Below are positions 25,774 through 34,013 of a DNA stretch of 64,000 nt, piece by piece. The first letter of the stretch is position 1. Every line of letters starts with the position of its first letter. A program made the position numbers and the translations under genes. The notes below the pieces were generated by a model, which was not told the origin of the DNA, searched no databases, and saw only the letters and a list, made by a program, of their open reading frames with translations. The DNA is from Acidimicrobiia bacterium. Lineage in GTDB: Bacteria > Actinomycetota > Acidimicrobiia > Acidimicrobiales > Poriferisodalaceae. Where the stretch lies: contig JAJEFK010000014.1 in assembly GCA_022820505.1 (NCBI GenBank), forward strand, positions 1 to 64,000, in the 5' to 3' direction.

Positions 25774-27181
25774 CGACGCAGCGTCACCATCCGGCGCGCC
25801 CAGCCCCGCCGGATCTCCCCAGCACGCTGCGGATTGGCATCCCGGCTCATGGGCCGACCGGTCCGCCGGTCAGCAGCCCGAATGGCCCGACGCTGACGCA
25901 CTGGCGGCATCGCTGGACGAGCTGCGCCGGCGTCCGCCGCTGGTGTTTGCAGGCGAGGCCAGGCGGCTGACCGAGCTGCTCGGAAACGTCTGCGCCGGCA
26001 AGGCTTTTGTACTGCAAGCCGGCGATTGCGCTGAATCGTTCGAGCTTTCGACCGCAGATCAGATCCGCGACCGCCTCAAGGTGATCCTGCAGATGGCCGT
26101 GGTGATGCAGTACTCCGCCGGGCTGCCCATCGTGAAGGTGGGTCGGATCGCCGGTCAATTCGCCAAGCCGCGCAGCTCGGCCACCGAAACCCGCGACGGC
26201 CAGACGCTGCCCGTCTTCCGCGGCCACATCGTCAACGACATCGCCTTCGAGCCCGAGGCCCGCACGCCCGACCCCTCCCGCCTGCTGGAGGCATACAGCA
26301 CGTCGGCGGCAACGCTCAACCTCTTGCGGGCGTTCACGCGAGGCGGCTACGCCGACCTACGCCAGGTGCACGACTGGAATCAGGAGTTCGTGGCCTCCAG
26401 CCCGGCCGGCCAGCGCTACGAGGTGCTGGCCGGCGGCATCGATGCGGCCTTGCGGTTCATGCACGCCTGCGGGCTCGACACCGACGACAGCGCCATGCGT
26501 CAGGTGGAGCTCTACACCAGCCACGAGGCGCTGCTGCTGGGCTACGAAGAAGCACTCACGCGTACCGACAGCATCACCGGCGACTGGTACGACTGCTCGG
26601 CGCACATGCTGTGGGTAGGCGAGCGCACCCGCGAACTCGACGGCGCCCACGTTGAATTCCTGCGCGGGGTGCACAATCCGATCGGGGCGAAGCTGGGTCC
26701 CACCGCGACGCCCGACGAGGCACTCGCGCTGTGCGAAACGCTGAACCCGAGCCGGATCCCCGGTCGGTTGACCCTGATCAGTCGTATGGGAGCCGGCAAC
26801 GTCGTGGCGTGCTTCGAACCCATCCTGCGCGCAGTCACCGACGCCGGCCACCCGGTGGTGTGGCAGTGCGACCCCATGCACGGCAACACCTTCAGCACCC
26901 CCGACGGGGTCAAGACCCGCCATTTCGACGCCATCCTGGCCGAGATCCGCCAGTACTTCGCCGCTCACGCCACCGCGGGCACGTGGCCCGGAGGAATTCA
27001 TCTCGAGATCACCGGCGATGCGGTCACCGAGTGCATCGGCGGCAGCGACGAGCTGGCTCAGCACCAGCTCGGCGACCGCTACGAGACCATGTGCGACCCG
27101 CGCCTCAACGGCCGCCAATCACTCGACTTGGCCTTCCTGGCCTCCGACCTGCTCGCGTCGGCCAGAAACGGCGCCGGCTAG
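25751..27181 (+). CDS. aroG: 3-deoxy-7-phosphoheptulonate synthase, class II
   Basis: This 476-residue enzyme condenses PEP and erythrose-4-phosphate, the first step of the shikimate pathway. The plant/mycobacterial-type class II signatures are present: VFAGEARRLTELLGNVCAGKAFVLQAGDCAE in pieces, the KVGRIAGQFAKPRSS Mn/PEP site, RGGYADLRQVHDWN, and the C-terminal WQCDPMHGNTF and HLEITGDAVTEC. The ATG at 25751 overlaps the sigma factor gene by 23 nt in another frame, implying co-transcription and perhaps translational coupling. A later start near residue 25 cannot be excluded, because the first 40 residues are low-complexity. Confidence 0.93.
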   Translation: MPTQTLSDDAASPSGAPSPAGSPQHAADWHPGSWADRSAGQQPEWPDADALAASLDELRRRPPLVFAGEARRLTELLGNVCAGKAFVLQAGDCAESFELSTADQIRDRLKVILQMAVVMQYSAGLPIVKVGRIAGQFAKPRSSATETRDGQTLPVFRGHIVNDIAFEPEARTPDPSRLLEAYSTSAATLNLLRAFTRGGYADLRQVHDWNQEFVASSPAGQRYEVLAGGIDAALRFMHACGLDTDDSAMRQVELYTSHEALLLGYEEALTRTDSITGDWYDCSAHMLWVGERTRELDGAHVEFLRGVHNPIGAKLGPTATPDEALALCETLNPSRIPGRLTLISRMGAGNVVACFEPILRAVTDAGHPVVWQCDPMHGNTFSTPDGVKTRHFDAILAEIRQYFAAHATAGTWPGGIHLEITGDAVTECIGGSDELAQHQLGDRYETMCDPRLNGRQSLDLAFLASDLLASARNGAG

Positions 27182-28614
27182 GCGAGGTTGTCGACAAAGC
27201 CTTCGAGCTGACGCAGGTTGCGACACTCGAAGACGCCGTCGGTATAGGTCGAGTACTCGGTGATCACCGAGTCGCCGGTGTCCCAGTACGACCGGGGCTC
27301 TGGGTTCAGCCAGAACACCGAACGGGCCCGCTTCTGGCACTCCTTGAGCACCCACGCGTTCGTCGAGTGGTAGTTGTTGCGGGCATCGCCCAGGAACATC
27401 ATCGTCGACTTGGCGTTGACATCCTTGCCGAAGTTCTCCCAGAACACGCCGAAGGCATGGCCGTAGTCGGAATGGCCGTCGACCCAGACGACATCGGCTT
27501 CGGTGTTCACCCGGTGCACCGCGTTGGTGATGTCCTCCTCGTTCTGGAACATGTGGGTGACCTCGTCGATGCCGTCGATGAAGACGAACGAACGCACCTT
27601 GGAGAACTGGTTCTGCAGCGCGTACACCAGGTGAAGCGTGAACCGGGCGAATGCTGCCACTGAGCCCGAGATGTCGGCGACCACGATGAGCTCAGGCTTG
27701 TTCGGCCGGGGATGGCGGAAGCGCGGCTCCGCGGGCACGCCGCCGTAGCTCAGCGAACGCCGCACTGTGGCCCGGAAGTCGAGCGGGCCGCGCCGCTTGT
27801 GCTTGCGCTTGCGCGCCAAGCGCGCAGCCAGCTTGCGCGTCAGCGGTTGGATGGCCTTGCGGATGTTCGCCATCTCCTCGCGGCTGGCGTGCATGAAGTC
27901 GACATCTTCGGGCAGTGGCTTGCGCAGCGTCTTGGCCATGGCCTCGACACCCCGGTCGGCCACGAGACGACGCCGGATCTCCGCCTCAATCTCGCGCTTG
28001 AGCTGCTCGATGCGGTTCTCGAACTCCTCGCGTTCGAGCCGTTCCGCCAGCGGCGTCATCTCGCCGTCGTAGCGCTGCGAGGATTCCTCGATCAGCCGAT
28101 CCAACATCCCGTCCAGATCGAGGTTGCGCAGCGTGCGGTACAGGTAGTAGGTACCGCCGACAGGCCGGCCCGGCTCCATGCCGGCAAACTGGGTCACCGC
28201 AGCGCGGGCCATGGCCGCCATCATCGCCTCATCGGCGTTCAGCAGCGCCCGGAAGAGCATCTCGGCGATCTCCTCGGGCGACATGTCCTGCCCCCCGCCG
28301 CGACCGCCCATGCCCTGCATCTGCTGGGACATCCACTCTTCGAGATTGTCGGGATCGAACTCCCCGTTGCCTTCCTCGTCGCCGACGTTGTATTCCGGCC
28401 CGCGCAACGAGAAGTACACCTCGAAAACCGTCTCGAATGCCCGCCAGTGTTGCTCGTTCTTGACGAGCGTGGCCGCGAGCGCGTACTTGAAGGCGTCACG
28501 GTCTTCGATGGGAATGTGCTTGACGGCCTCCATGGCGTCGAGGTTCTCCGTCAACGAAACCGGCAGGCCGGCATTGCGCAGCTCTCCGACGAAGCCGCTG
28601 AGCAGATCCAACAT
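27178..28614 (-). CDS. VWA domain protein (CoxE-like)
   Basis: This 478-residue protein has a C-terminal von Willebrand factor A domain with MIDAS motif DISGS in LIVVADISGSVAAFARF, then FVFIDGIDEV and WVDGHSDYGHAF. The N-terminal half is charged and helical, with a Gly-Met-rich loop (QGMGGRGGGQDM) and an Arg-rich stretch (LARKRKHKRRG). It follows a MoxR-type AAA+ ATPase by 29 nt. MoxR-VWA pairs act as metal-insertion or remodelling chaperones for target enzymes. No target operon such as coxMSL or nor genes is nearby, so the client is unknown. It overlaps aroG by 4 nt at the 3' ends. Confidence 0.85.
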   Translation of the reverse strand: MLDLLSGFVGELRNAGLPVSLTENLDAMEAVKHIPIEDRDAFKYALAATLVKNEQHWRAFETVFEVYFSLRGPEYNVGDEEGNGEFDPDNLEEWMSQQMQGMGGRGGGQDMSPEEIAEMLFRALLNADEAMMAAMARAAVTQFAGMEPGRPVGGTYYLYRTLRNLDLDGMLDRLIEESSQRYDGEMTPLAERLEREEFENRIEQLKREIEAEIRRRLVADRGVEAMAKTLRKPLPEDVDFMHASREEMANIRKAIQPLTRKLAARLARKRKHKRRGPLDFRATVRRSLSYGGVPAEPRFRHPRPNKPELIVVADISGSVAAFARFTLHLVYALQNQFSKVRSFVFIDGIDEVTHMFQNEEDITNAVHRVNTEADVVWVDGHSDYGHAFGVFWENFGKDVNAKSTMMFLGDARNNYHSTNAWVLKECQKRARSVFWLNPEPRSYWDTGDSVITEYSTYTDGVFECRNLRQLEGFVDNLA

Positions 28615-28643
28615 GGCCGGTCTCCGTCCCCGTCGAGCGCCGT

Positions 28644-29525
28644 CTACGCCTCGACCGTCAGCTCTTTGGCGGCCTTCTCGATATCAGATTGGTACTTGAG
28701 CAGGATGTGGAGCGTCTCCTTCGCCTGCTCGACATCGATGTTCTCGATGCCCAGCAGCACCAAGGTGCGGGCCCAGTCCAGGGTCTCCGACACCGACGGT
28801 GCCTTCTTCAGCTCGAGCTGGCGGATGGAGCGCACGACGCGTGCGATCTGCTCGGCCAAGTTCTCGCTGATGCCGGCGACCTTGGTGAGAACGATCTGCT
28901 TCTCGCGTTCGAGATCCGGATAGTCGATGTGCAGGAACAGGCAGCGCCGCTTGAGTGCCTCGGACAGTTCGCGGGTGTTGTTGGAGGTCAGGAACACCAG
29001 CGGGATCTGGCTCGCCATGATCGTGCCGAGCTCGGGAATCGAGACTTGGTAGTCCGACAGGATCTCGAGCAGCAGCGCCTCAGTCTCGATCTCGACCCGG
29101 TCCACCTCGTCGATCAGCAGAACCACCTTGTCTTGCGCGCTGATCGCTTCGAGCAGCGGACGGGTGAGCAGGAACTCGTCCTGGAAAATGTCGTCCTGCA
29201 GCTCCACCCAGTCCTCGTGCTCGGCGTCGACACCCCGGTCGGCCTGGATGCGCAAGAGCTGCTTCTTGTAGTTCCACTCGTAGAGCGCCTTGGCCTCGTC
29301 GAGCCCCTCGTAGCACTGGAGGCGAATCAGGCGGGCCCCGCTCATCGCGGCCACCGACTTAGCCAGCTCGGTCTTGCCGGTGCCTGCCGGTCCTTCGATG
29401 AGGACTGGCTTGCCGAGACGCTCGGCCAGGAACACCACGCTGGCGATGCCGTCGTCGGCGAGGTACTCGACTTTCGCCAAGCCTTCACGGACACCCGAGA
29501 GGTCTCCGAACATTGTCTCGTTCAT
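28644..29525 (-). CDS. MoxR-family AAA+ ATPase
   Basis: This 293-residue ATPase has Walker A GPAGTGKTELAKSVA, Walker B KVVLLIDEVDRVE, sensor 1 in PLVFLTSNNTRELSEALKRRC (with the Arg finger region) and a C-terminal lid. MoxR proteins work with VWA partners to activate or remodel enzymes, and the adjacent downstream VWA gene fits this. A GGGGAG lies about 9 nt before the ATG at 29525. The 98-bp gap to proA contains nothing else recognised. Confidence 0.9.
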   Translation of the reverse strand: MNETMFGDLSGVREGLAKVEYLADDGIASVVFLAERLGKPVLIEGPAGTGKTELAKSVAAMSGARLIRLQCYEGLDEAKALYEWNYKKQLLRIQADRGVDAEHEDWVELQDDIFQDEFLLTRPLLEAISAQDKVVLLIDEVDRVEIETEALLLEILSDYQVSIPELGTIMASQIPLVFLTSNNTRELSEALKRRCLFLHIDYPDLEREKQIVLTKVAGISENLAEQIARVVRSIRQLELKKAPSVSETLDWARTLVLLGIENIDVEQAKETLHILLKYQSDIEKAAKELTVEA

Positions 29526-29623
29526 TCTGGGTGTCTCCCCTGTGGGTGTACGAGTGGGTGCCGGACCGCCGGCAGTGGGAACCGGTCAGACAGTGTGGCA
29601 GCCGCGGCTGCCTGTCGGCACGG

Positions 29624-30871
29624 CTAACCCCGTGTGTGACCCGTTCCGGTCACCACGAACTTGGTGGTCGTGAGCTGTTCCAGGCCCATGGGACCACGGG
29701 CATGCAGCTTTTGGGTGCTGATACCGATCTCTGCGCCGAAGCCGAACTCCTCGCCGTCCACGAAGCGTGTCGAAGCGTTGACGAGCACGGCAGCGGCATC
29801 CACCCGGCGGGTGAATTCCTGGGCGGCAGCCAGATCTCCCGTCACGATGGCCTCGCTGTGGCCCGTGCCGTGCTGATTGACGTGGTCGATGGCCGTGTCG
29901 AGGTCATCGACCACCGCAACGCTCATCTTGAGCGCGAGGAACTCTGTCGAGAAGTCGCTGGGGCTGGCCGGACCGATCTGGGGCGAGATGGCCTGTGCCG
30001 CGGCGTCGCCCACGAGCTCCACGCCGTCCAAGTCGTCGACGATGCGGGGCAGGAAGGCGGCAGCCACGTCGCGGTGGACCAGGAGTGACTCCGCAGCGTT
30101 GCACACCGAGGGGCGGCTGAGCTTCGCGTTGGCGACGATGTCGGCCGCCATGTCCAGATCTGCCGCCGTGTCGACGTACACGTGGCAATTGCCGTCGCCG
30201 TCGATGACGTAGGGCACGGTGGCATTGGCGAGCACCGAGGCGATGAGCGCCGGGCCGCCCCGAGGGATGAGACAGTCGATGTGGTCACGCAGCTGCATGA
30301 ACTCGGCGGCGGCGCTGTGGCGCGTATCGGTGACAAGCACCAGCGCATCTGCGGGCAAGCCCGCTTTGACCAAGCCTTCGCGCAGCGCTTCGGCGATCGC
30401 CGTGTTGGAGTTCAGCGCAGCCCCCGAGCCCCGCAGGAACGCGGTGTTGCCCGACTTCAGGCACAACCCGAAGGCGTCTGAGGTCACGTTGGGCCGGCTC
30501 TCGTAGATGATCGCCACCACGCCGAGCGGCACCCGGACCCGCTCCACTGCCAGGCCGTTCGGCCGCACCCACCCGTCGACCACCTGGCCGACCGGGTCGG
30601 CGAGAGCCGCCACGTTGCGCAGGCCTGCCGCCATGGCCGAGATGCGGCCAGGGTCGAGCCGAAGCCGGTCGATGAGCGTTGCCGAGGTGCCGGCTGCTTC
30701 GGCGTTGGCCACGTCGTCGCGGTTGGCAGCGAGCACGGTGTCGCTTGCCTCGTCCAGCAGATCTGCGGCCGACAGCAGGGCCTCGTCTCGTACGGCACCG
30801 GATGCTTGTGCCAGAACGGTCGCCGCGGCCTTCGCACGCTCACCGAGAGCGATCATCTCCACGTCAGGCAC
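29624..30871 (-). CDS. proA: Glutamate-5-semialdehyde dehydrogenase (gamma-glutamyl phosphate reductase)
   Basis: This 415-residue NADPH enzyme reduces gamma-glutamyl phosphate in proline synthesis. PLGVVAIIYESRPNVT and RGSGAALNSNTAI form the cofactor-binding region. RPSVCNAAESLLVH contains the catalytic Cys, and FGFGAEIGISTQKLHARGPMGLEQLTT is the ProA C-terminal signature. It lies 18 nt after proB on the same strand, so the two steps are co-expressed. Confidence 0.95.
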   Translation of the reverse strand: MPDVEMIALGERAKAAATVLAQASGAVRDEALLSAADLLDEASDTVLAANRDDVANAEAAGTSATLIDRLRLDPGRISAMAAGLRNVAALADPVGQVVDGWVRPNGLAVERVRVPLGVVAIIYESRPNVTSDAFGLCLKSGNTAFLRGSGAALNSNTAIAEALREGLVKAGLPADALVLVTDTRHSAAAEFMQLRDHIDCLIPRGGPALIASVLANATVPYVIDGDGNCHVYVDTAADLDMAADIVANAKLSRPSVCNAAESLLVHRDVAAAFLPRIVDDLDGVELVGDAAAQAISPQIGPASPSDFSTEFLALKMSVAVVDDLDTAIDHVNQHGTGHSEAIVTGDLAAAQEFTRRVDAAAVLVNASTRFVDGEEFGFGAEIGISTQKLHARGPMGLEQLTTTKFVVTGTGHTRG

Positions 30872-30889
30872 CCGAGCAGGCTAGTGGCA

Positions 30890-31984
30890 TCACCCCAGAA
30901 CGACGAGATCGTCGCGGTGCACAACCAATGGGTGCAAGCCTTCGGGCAATTGGTCGCTGCGCAGGCCCGCTGTGGCCCGCAGGCCCTCAGCGTCAATGGC
31001 CGCGAGGCCCTTGGCGAAGGTCTCCCCTTGCGGGTCGACGATGTCCACGGCTTCGCCGGCAGCGAAGGAGCCCTCGTGCCCGACGACGCCGGCCGCGAGC
31101 AGCGACTTTCCACCTGCCGACACGGCGCGACGGGCGCCGTCGTCGACGGTCACTGATCCCCTGGCGGCTACGGCAAAGCCGATCCAGAGCTTGCGAGCAG
31201 AGACTCGTGCATCTCGTGCCGGCACGGTGGTGCCGACACCTGGTCGGCCCGCAGCGGCGTCGGCGACCACGTCGGGGCGGCGCGCGGAGGCGATCACCGT
31301 GCGCACGCCGCTCCACGAGGCCATCCGAGCCGCTGCCAGTTTCGAGGCCATGCCGCCGCTGCCCACTGCATTGGCGGAACCCGCCGCAGCCTGCAGCGAC
31401 GGACTCACCTCCAGGATCTCCGAGATGAGCGAGGCTTGCGGGTCGATGTTCGGGTCGGCAGTGAGGACACCTGGCATATCGGTCAACAGGATCAGTGCAT
31501 CGGCGCGCACCAGGTTGGCGACGAGGGCGGCGATCCGATCATTGTCGCCGTAGCGGATGGCATCATCGGCGATCGCGTCGTTCTCATTGACGACCGGCAC
31601 AACGCCGAGATCAAGCAGATGATGGAATGTGGCTCGGGCGTGCAGGTACTGGTCGCGGTCGCGGAAGTCGTGCGGTGCGATCAGCACTTGGCCGACCACC
31701 ATGCCCTCAGCAGCGAACAGCTCCCGATAGGAGGCCATGAGGTCGATCTGGCCGACGGCCGACAGCGCTTGAAGCCGTTCCGGCTCGGTGGGCCGCACGA
31801 CGTCCAGCCGCTGCACGCCTGCGGTGATCGCGCCGGAGGTGACCACGATCACTTCATGACCGGCTGCGCGCACGACCGCGACGTCCGATGCCAGCTTGGC
31901 CACGGCATCGAGATCGACGCGCCCATCCCATGTGGTGATGGACGACGTCCCGATCTTGGCAATCAGCCGCAGTGAGTCAGGCAT
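30890..31984 (-). CDS. proB: Glutamate 5-kinase
   Basis: This 364-residue kinase phosphorylates glutamate in the first step of proline synthesis. Features are IAKIGTSSITTWDGRVD, VTSGAITAGVQRL, VVPVVNENDAIADDAIRYGDND and the GSGGMASKLAAARMA loop. A C-terminal PUA domain starts near residue 270. The ATG at 31984 gives the normal length of about 365; the frame extends to 32125 but that part overlaps obg. It lies 46 nt after obg and 18 nt before proA. ProB is usually feedback-inhibited by proline. Confidence 0.94.
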   Translation of the reverse strand: MPDSLRLIAKIGTSSITTWDGRVDLDAVAKLASDVAVVRAAGHEVIVVTSGAITAGVQRLDVVRPTEPERLQALSAVGQIDLMASYRELFAAEGMVVGQVLIAPHDFRDRDQYLHARATFHHLLDLGVVPVVNENDAIADDAIRYGDNDRIAALVANLVRADALILLTDMPGVLTADPNIDPQASLISEILEVSPSLQAAAGSANAVGSGGMASKLAAARMASWSGVRTVIASARRPDVVADAAAGRPGVGTTVPARDARVSARKLWIGFAVAARGSVTVDDGARRAVSAGGKSLLAAGVVGHEGSFAAGEAVDIVDPQGETFAKGLAAIDAEGLRATAGLRSDQLPEGLHPLVVHRDDLVVLG

Positions 31985-32030
31985 CGACGTCAATCCTGCC
32001 GTCTTCCGGTTCTCAACACAGTCACCTGAG

Positions 32031-33287
32031 TCATGTATCCGGCTCGTACGTGAATTCGAAGTCGCCAACGCGTACCAAGTCGCCCGACAGGGCGCCGTTG
32101 CGAGCCAAGGCCCGTGAAACGCCAAGCTTCTCCAGGCGTCGCTGCGCCCATGCCAGCGCGGCCGGATCGGTGAGATCCGACAGCGCTACGGCGCGGCGGG
32201 CTTGACGGCCCTCGATCTCAAAGACCCCGTCTCCGAGGCGCAGCACCGTCACGCCGGTGGGTTCGGGACGGTGCACGACGTACTGCGCAGGGGCTTCGTC
32301 AGCCTGTCTGGCTTCGGACACCAGATCGCGTAGCTGACCCAGCACCGGCGCCACGCCTTCGCCGGTCACAGCGCTGAGACGAGGACCGTCCCAAGCGAGA
32401 TGGGCCACGTCGGCCTTGGTGCCCACGACCAACCGCCGCCGCGCTGCGAGTGCGGGGTCGTGAAGCTCGAGCTCGCCAAGCAGCACGTCAACCTGTTCAT
32501 GGGGATCACGATCAGCGGCTTCTGCCAAATCAGCCATGATCAGCAGTACCCGGGCCCGTTCGACATGCCGCAGGAACTGGTGCCCGAGGCCCTTGCCCTG
32601 CGCGGCACCTTCGATCAGTCCGGGCACATCCGCGATCACCATCTCGAAGCTGTCGGCGTCGATTCCGGAGCCGTCGTCGAGCCGCACCACCCCGAGGCTG
32701 GGCGTGAGCGTCGTGAACGGATACGAAGCGACCTTCGGCCGTGCCGCGGACACGGCGCTGATGAACGTGCTCTTGCCTGCGTTCGGGAATCCCACCAGTG
32801 CCACGTCGGCCATGAGCTTCAGTTCGAGGCCGAGCCAGCGCTCCTCGCCGGGCTCGGCCTGCTCGGCAAAATGAGGTGCGCGCATCCGATTCGAAGCGAA
32901 GCGGACATTGCCCCGGCCGCCACGCCCGCCCTGCGCTGCCAGCCAGCGATCGCCAGCATGCACGAGGTCGGCCAACACCGCGCCGTCACGGTCGCGCACG
33001 ATCGTGCCCTCGGGCACGCGCACAAGTTCGTCGGCGCCGTTGCGGCCGTGCCGTTTGCGCCCCAGGCCGTGGCCTCCATCCGTAGCGCGCCGGAATGGGA
33101 AGTCGCGGAATGCCAGCAGCGATGCCACGTTGCGGTCGGCCACCACCCACACATCGCCGCCGTGCCCGCCGTCGCCGCCATCGGGGCCACCGCGCGGCAC
33201 ATGAGACTCGCGACGGAAGGACACGCAGCCCGCCCCACCGTCACCGCCCTTCGCGTGCAGCTGGCACTCGTCGACAAAGTCGCTCAT
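32031..33287 (-). CDS. obg: GTPase Obg/CgtA
   Basis: This 418-residue ribosome-associated GTPase shows the glycine-rich Obg fold at the N-terminus (HAKGGDGGAGCVSFRRE, GGPDGGDGGHGGDVW, GGRGGRGNVRFASNRMRAP), then the G domain with G1 GFPNAGKST, G3 DVPGLIEGA and G4 GTKAD. A C-terminal OCT domain follows (GVTVLRLGDGVFEIEG). The ATG at 33287 is preferred to the GTG at 33299. It sits after rplU-rpmA, the conserved bacterial order, and acts in late 50S assembly and stress control. Confidence 0.95.
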   Translation of the reverse strand: MSDFVDECQLHAKGGDGGAGCVSFRRESHVPRGGPDGGDGGHGGDVWVVADRNVASLLAFRDFPFRRATDGGHGLGRKRHGRNGADELVRVPEGTIVRDRDGAVLADLVHAGDRWLAAQGGRGGRGNVRFASNRMRAPHFAEQAEPGEERWLGLELKLMADVALVGFPNAGKSTFISAVSAARPKVASYPFTTLTPSLGVVRLDDGSGIDADSFEMVIADVPGLIEGAAQGKGLGHQFLRHVERARVLLIMADLAEAADRDPHEQVDVLLGELELHDPALAARRRLVVGTKADVAHLAWDGPRLSAVTGEGVAPVLGQLRDLVSEARQADEAPAQYVVHRPEPTGVTVLRLGDGVFEIEGRQARRAVALSDLTDPAALAWAQRRLEKLGVSRALARNGALSGDLVRVGDFEFTYEPDT

Positions 33288-33335
33288 CAGCGTCCTCACA
33301 GACGCTTACAGGTCTCGGGATGAAGTACGGGCGAA

Positions 33336-33587
33336 CTACGACGGCACAACGTCAACGAGCCGGCGCCCGCGGCGGAAGCCGAAACGCACGACGCCGGGAG
33401 CTGTCGCGAACAGCGTGTCGTCCTTGCCGCGGCTCACATTCCGCCCCGGATGGAACTTGGTGCCCCGCTGGCGCACGATGATGCCGCCGGCGTCGATGGT
33501 CTGTCCCGAATAGACCTTGACCCCAAGGCGCTTTGCCACAGAGTCGCGCCCGTTGCGAGTGGAGCCTCCGCCCTTGGTCTTCGACAT
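33336..33587 (-). CDS. rpmA: 50S ribosomal protein L27
   Basis: This 83-residue protein has the L27 pattern [18 protein letters not shown] and [20 protein letters not shown]. It begins [13 protein letters not shown] instead of the common MAHKKG. There is no cleavable Firmicutes-type N-terminal extension, so the tail can reach the peptidyl-transferase centre directly. It lies between rplU and obg. Confidence 0.96.
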   Translation of the reverse strand: MSKTKGGGSTRNGRDSVAKRLGVKVYSGQTIDAGGIIVRQRGTKFHPGRNVSRGKDDTLFATAPGVVRFGFRRGRRLVDVVPS

Positions 33588-33633
33588 GGTGCTGTCCTTT
33601 GGTGTCCGGTCTCGCGTGCCTGCCGGGATGCCC

Positions 33634-33945
33634 CTAAGCGGTGGCGATGTGGGTGATCTCGACCGTGCTGTAGCGCTGTCGGTGTCCCCACCTGCGCCGG
33701 TTCGTGGTGGCGTTCTTGTAGGTGAAGCCGTCGATCTTGGGCCCCTTGACCTCGCCGACCACCCGGCCGGTCACCGAGGCTCCGACCAACTCGTCGGGCG
33801 TCGCCAGCACTGCGCCGTCATCCACCACCAGAACCGGCGTGAAGGTGACCTCTTCGCCGGGCGGCACCGCGAGCAGCTCAATGTCGAGCCGCTGGCCGGC
33901 CTCGACGCGGCGCTGCTTGCCGCCGGTAGCGATGACTGCGTACAT
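33634..33945 (-). CDS. rplU: 50S ribosomal protein L21
   Basis: This 103-residue protein binds 23S r[26 protein letters not shown] starts the L21 fold, and [28 protein letters not shown] near the C-terminus is the rRNA-binding segment. A TATCCT box 9 nt before the ATG suggests a leaderless promoter for rplU-rpmA-obg, independent of the upstream RNase gene 68 nt away. Confidence 0.95.
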   Translation of the reverse strand: MYAVIATGGKQRRVEAGQRLDIELLAVPPGEEVTFTPVLVVDDGAVLATPDELVGASVTGRVVGEVKGPKIDGFTYKNATTNRRRWGHRQRYSTVEITHIATA

Positions 33946-33954
33946 CGGTTGGAG

Positions 33955-33960
33955 AGGATA
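33955..33960 (-). promoter_or_regulatory. Putative -10 box (TATCCT) of rplU-rpmA
   Basis: On the minus strand TATCCT is 9 nt from the ATG at 33945. CTCC rather than a purine-rich site fills the spacer. Confidence 0.4.
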
Positions 33961-34013
33961 CCGATGAGGCCGCTGGATCGGCGAGTGGTTTTTGGAGGCT
34001 CAGCCTCTGGTCC

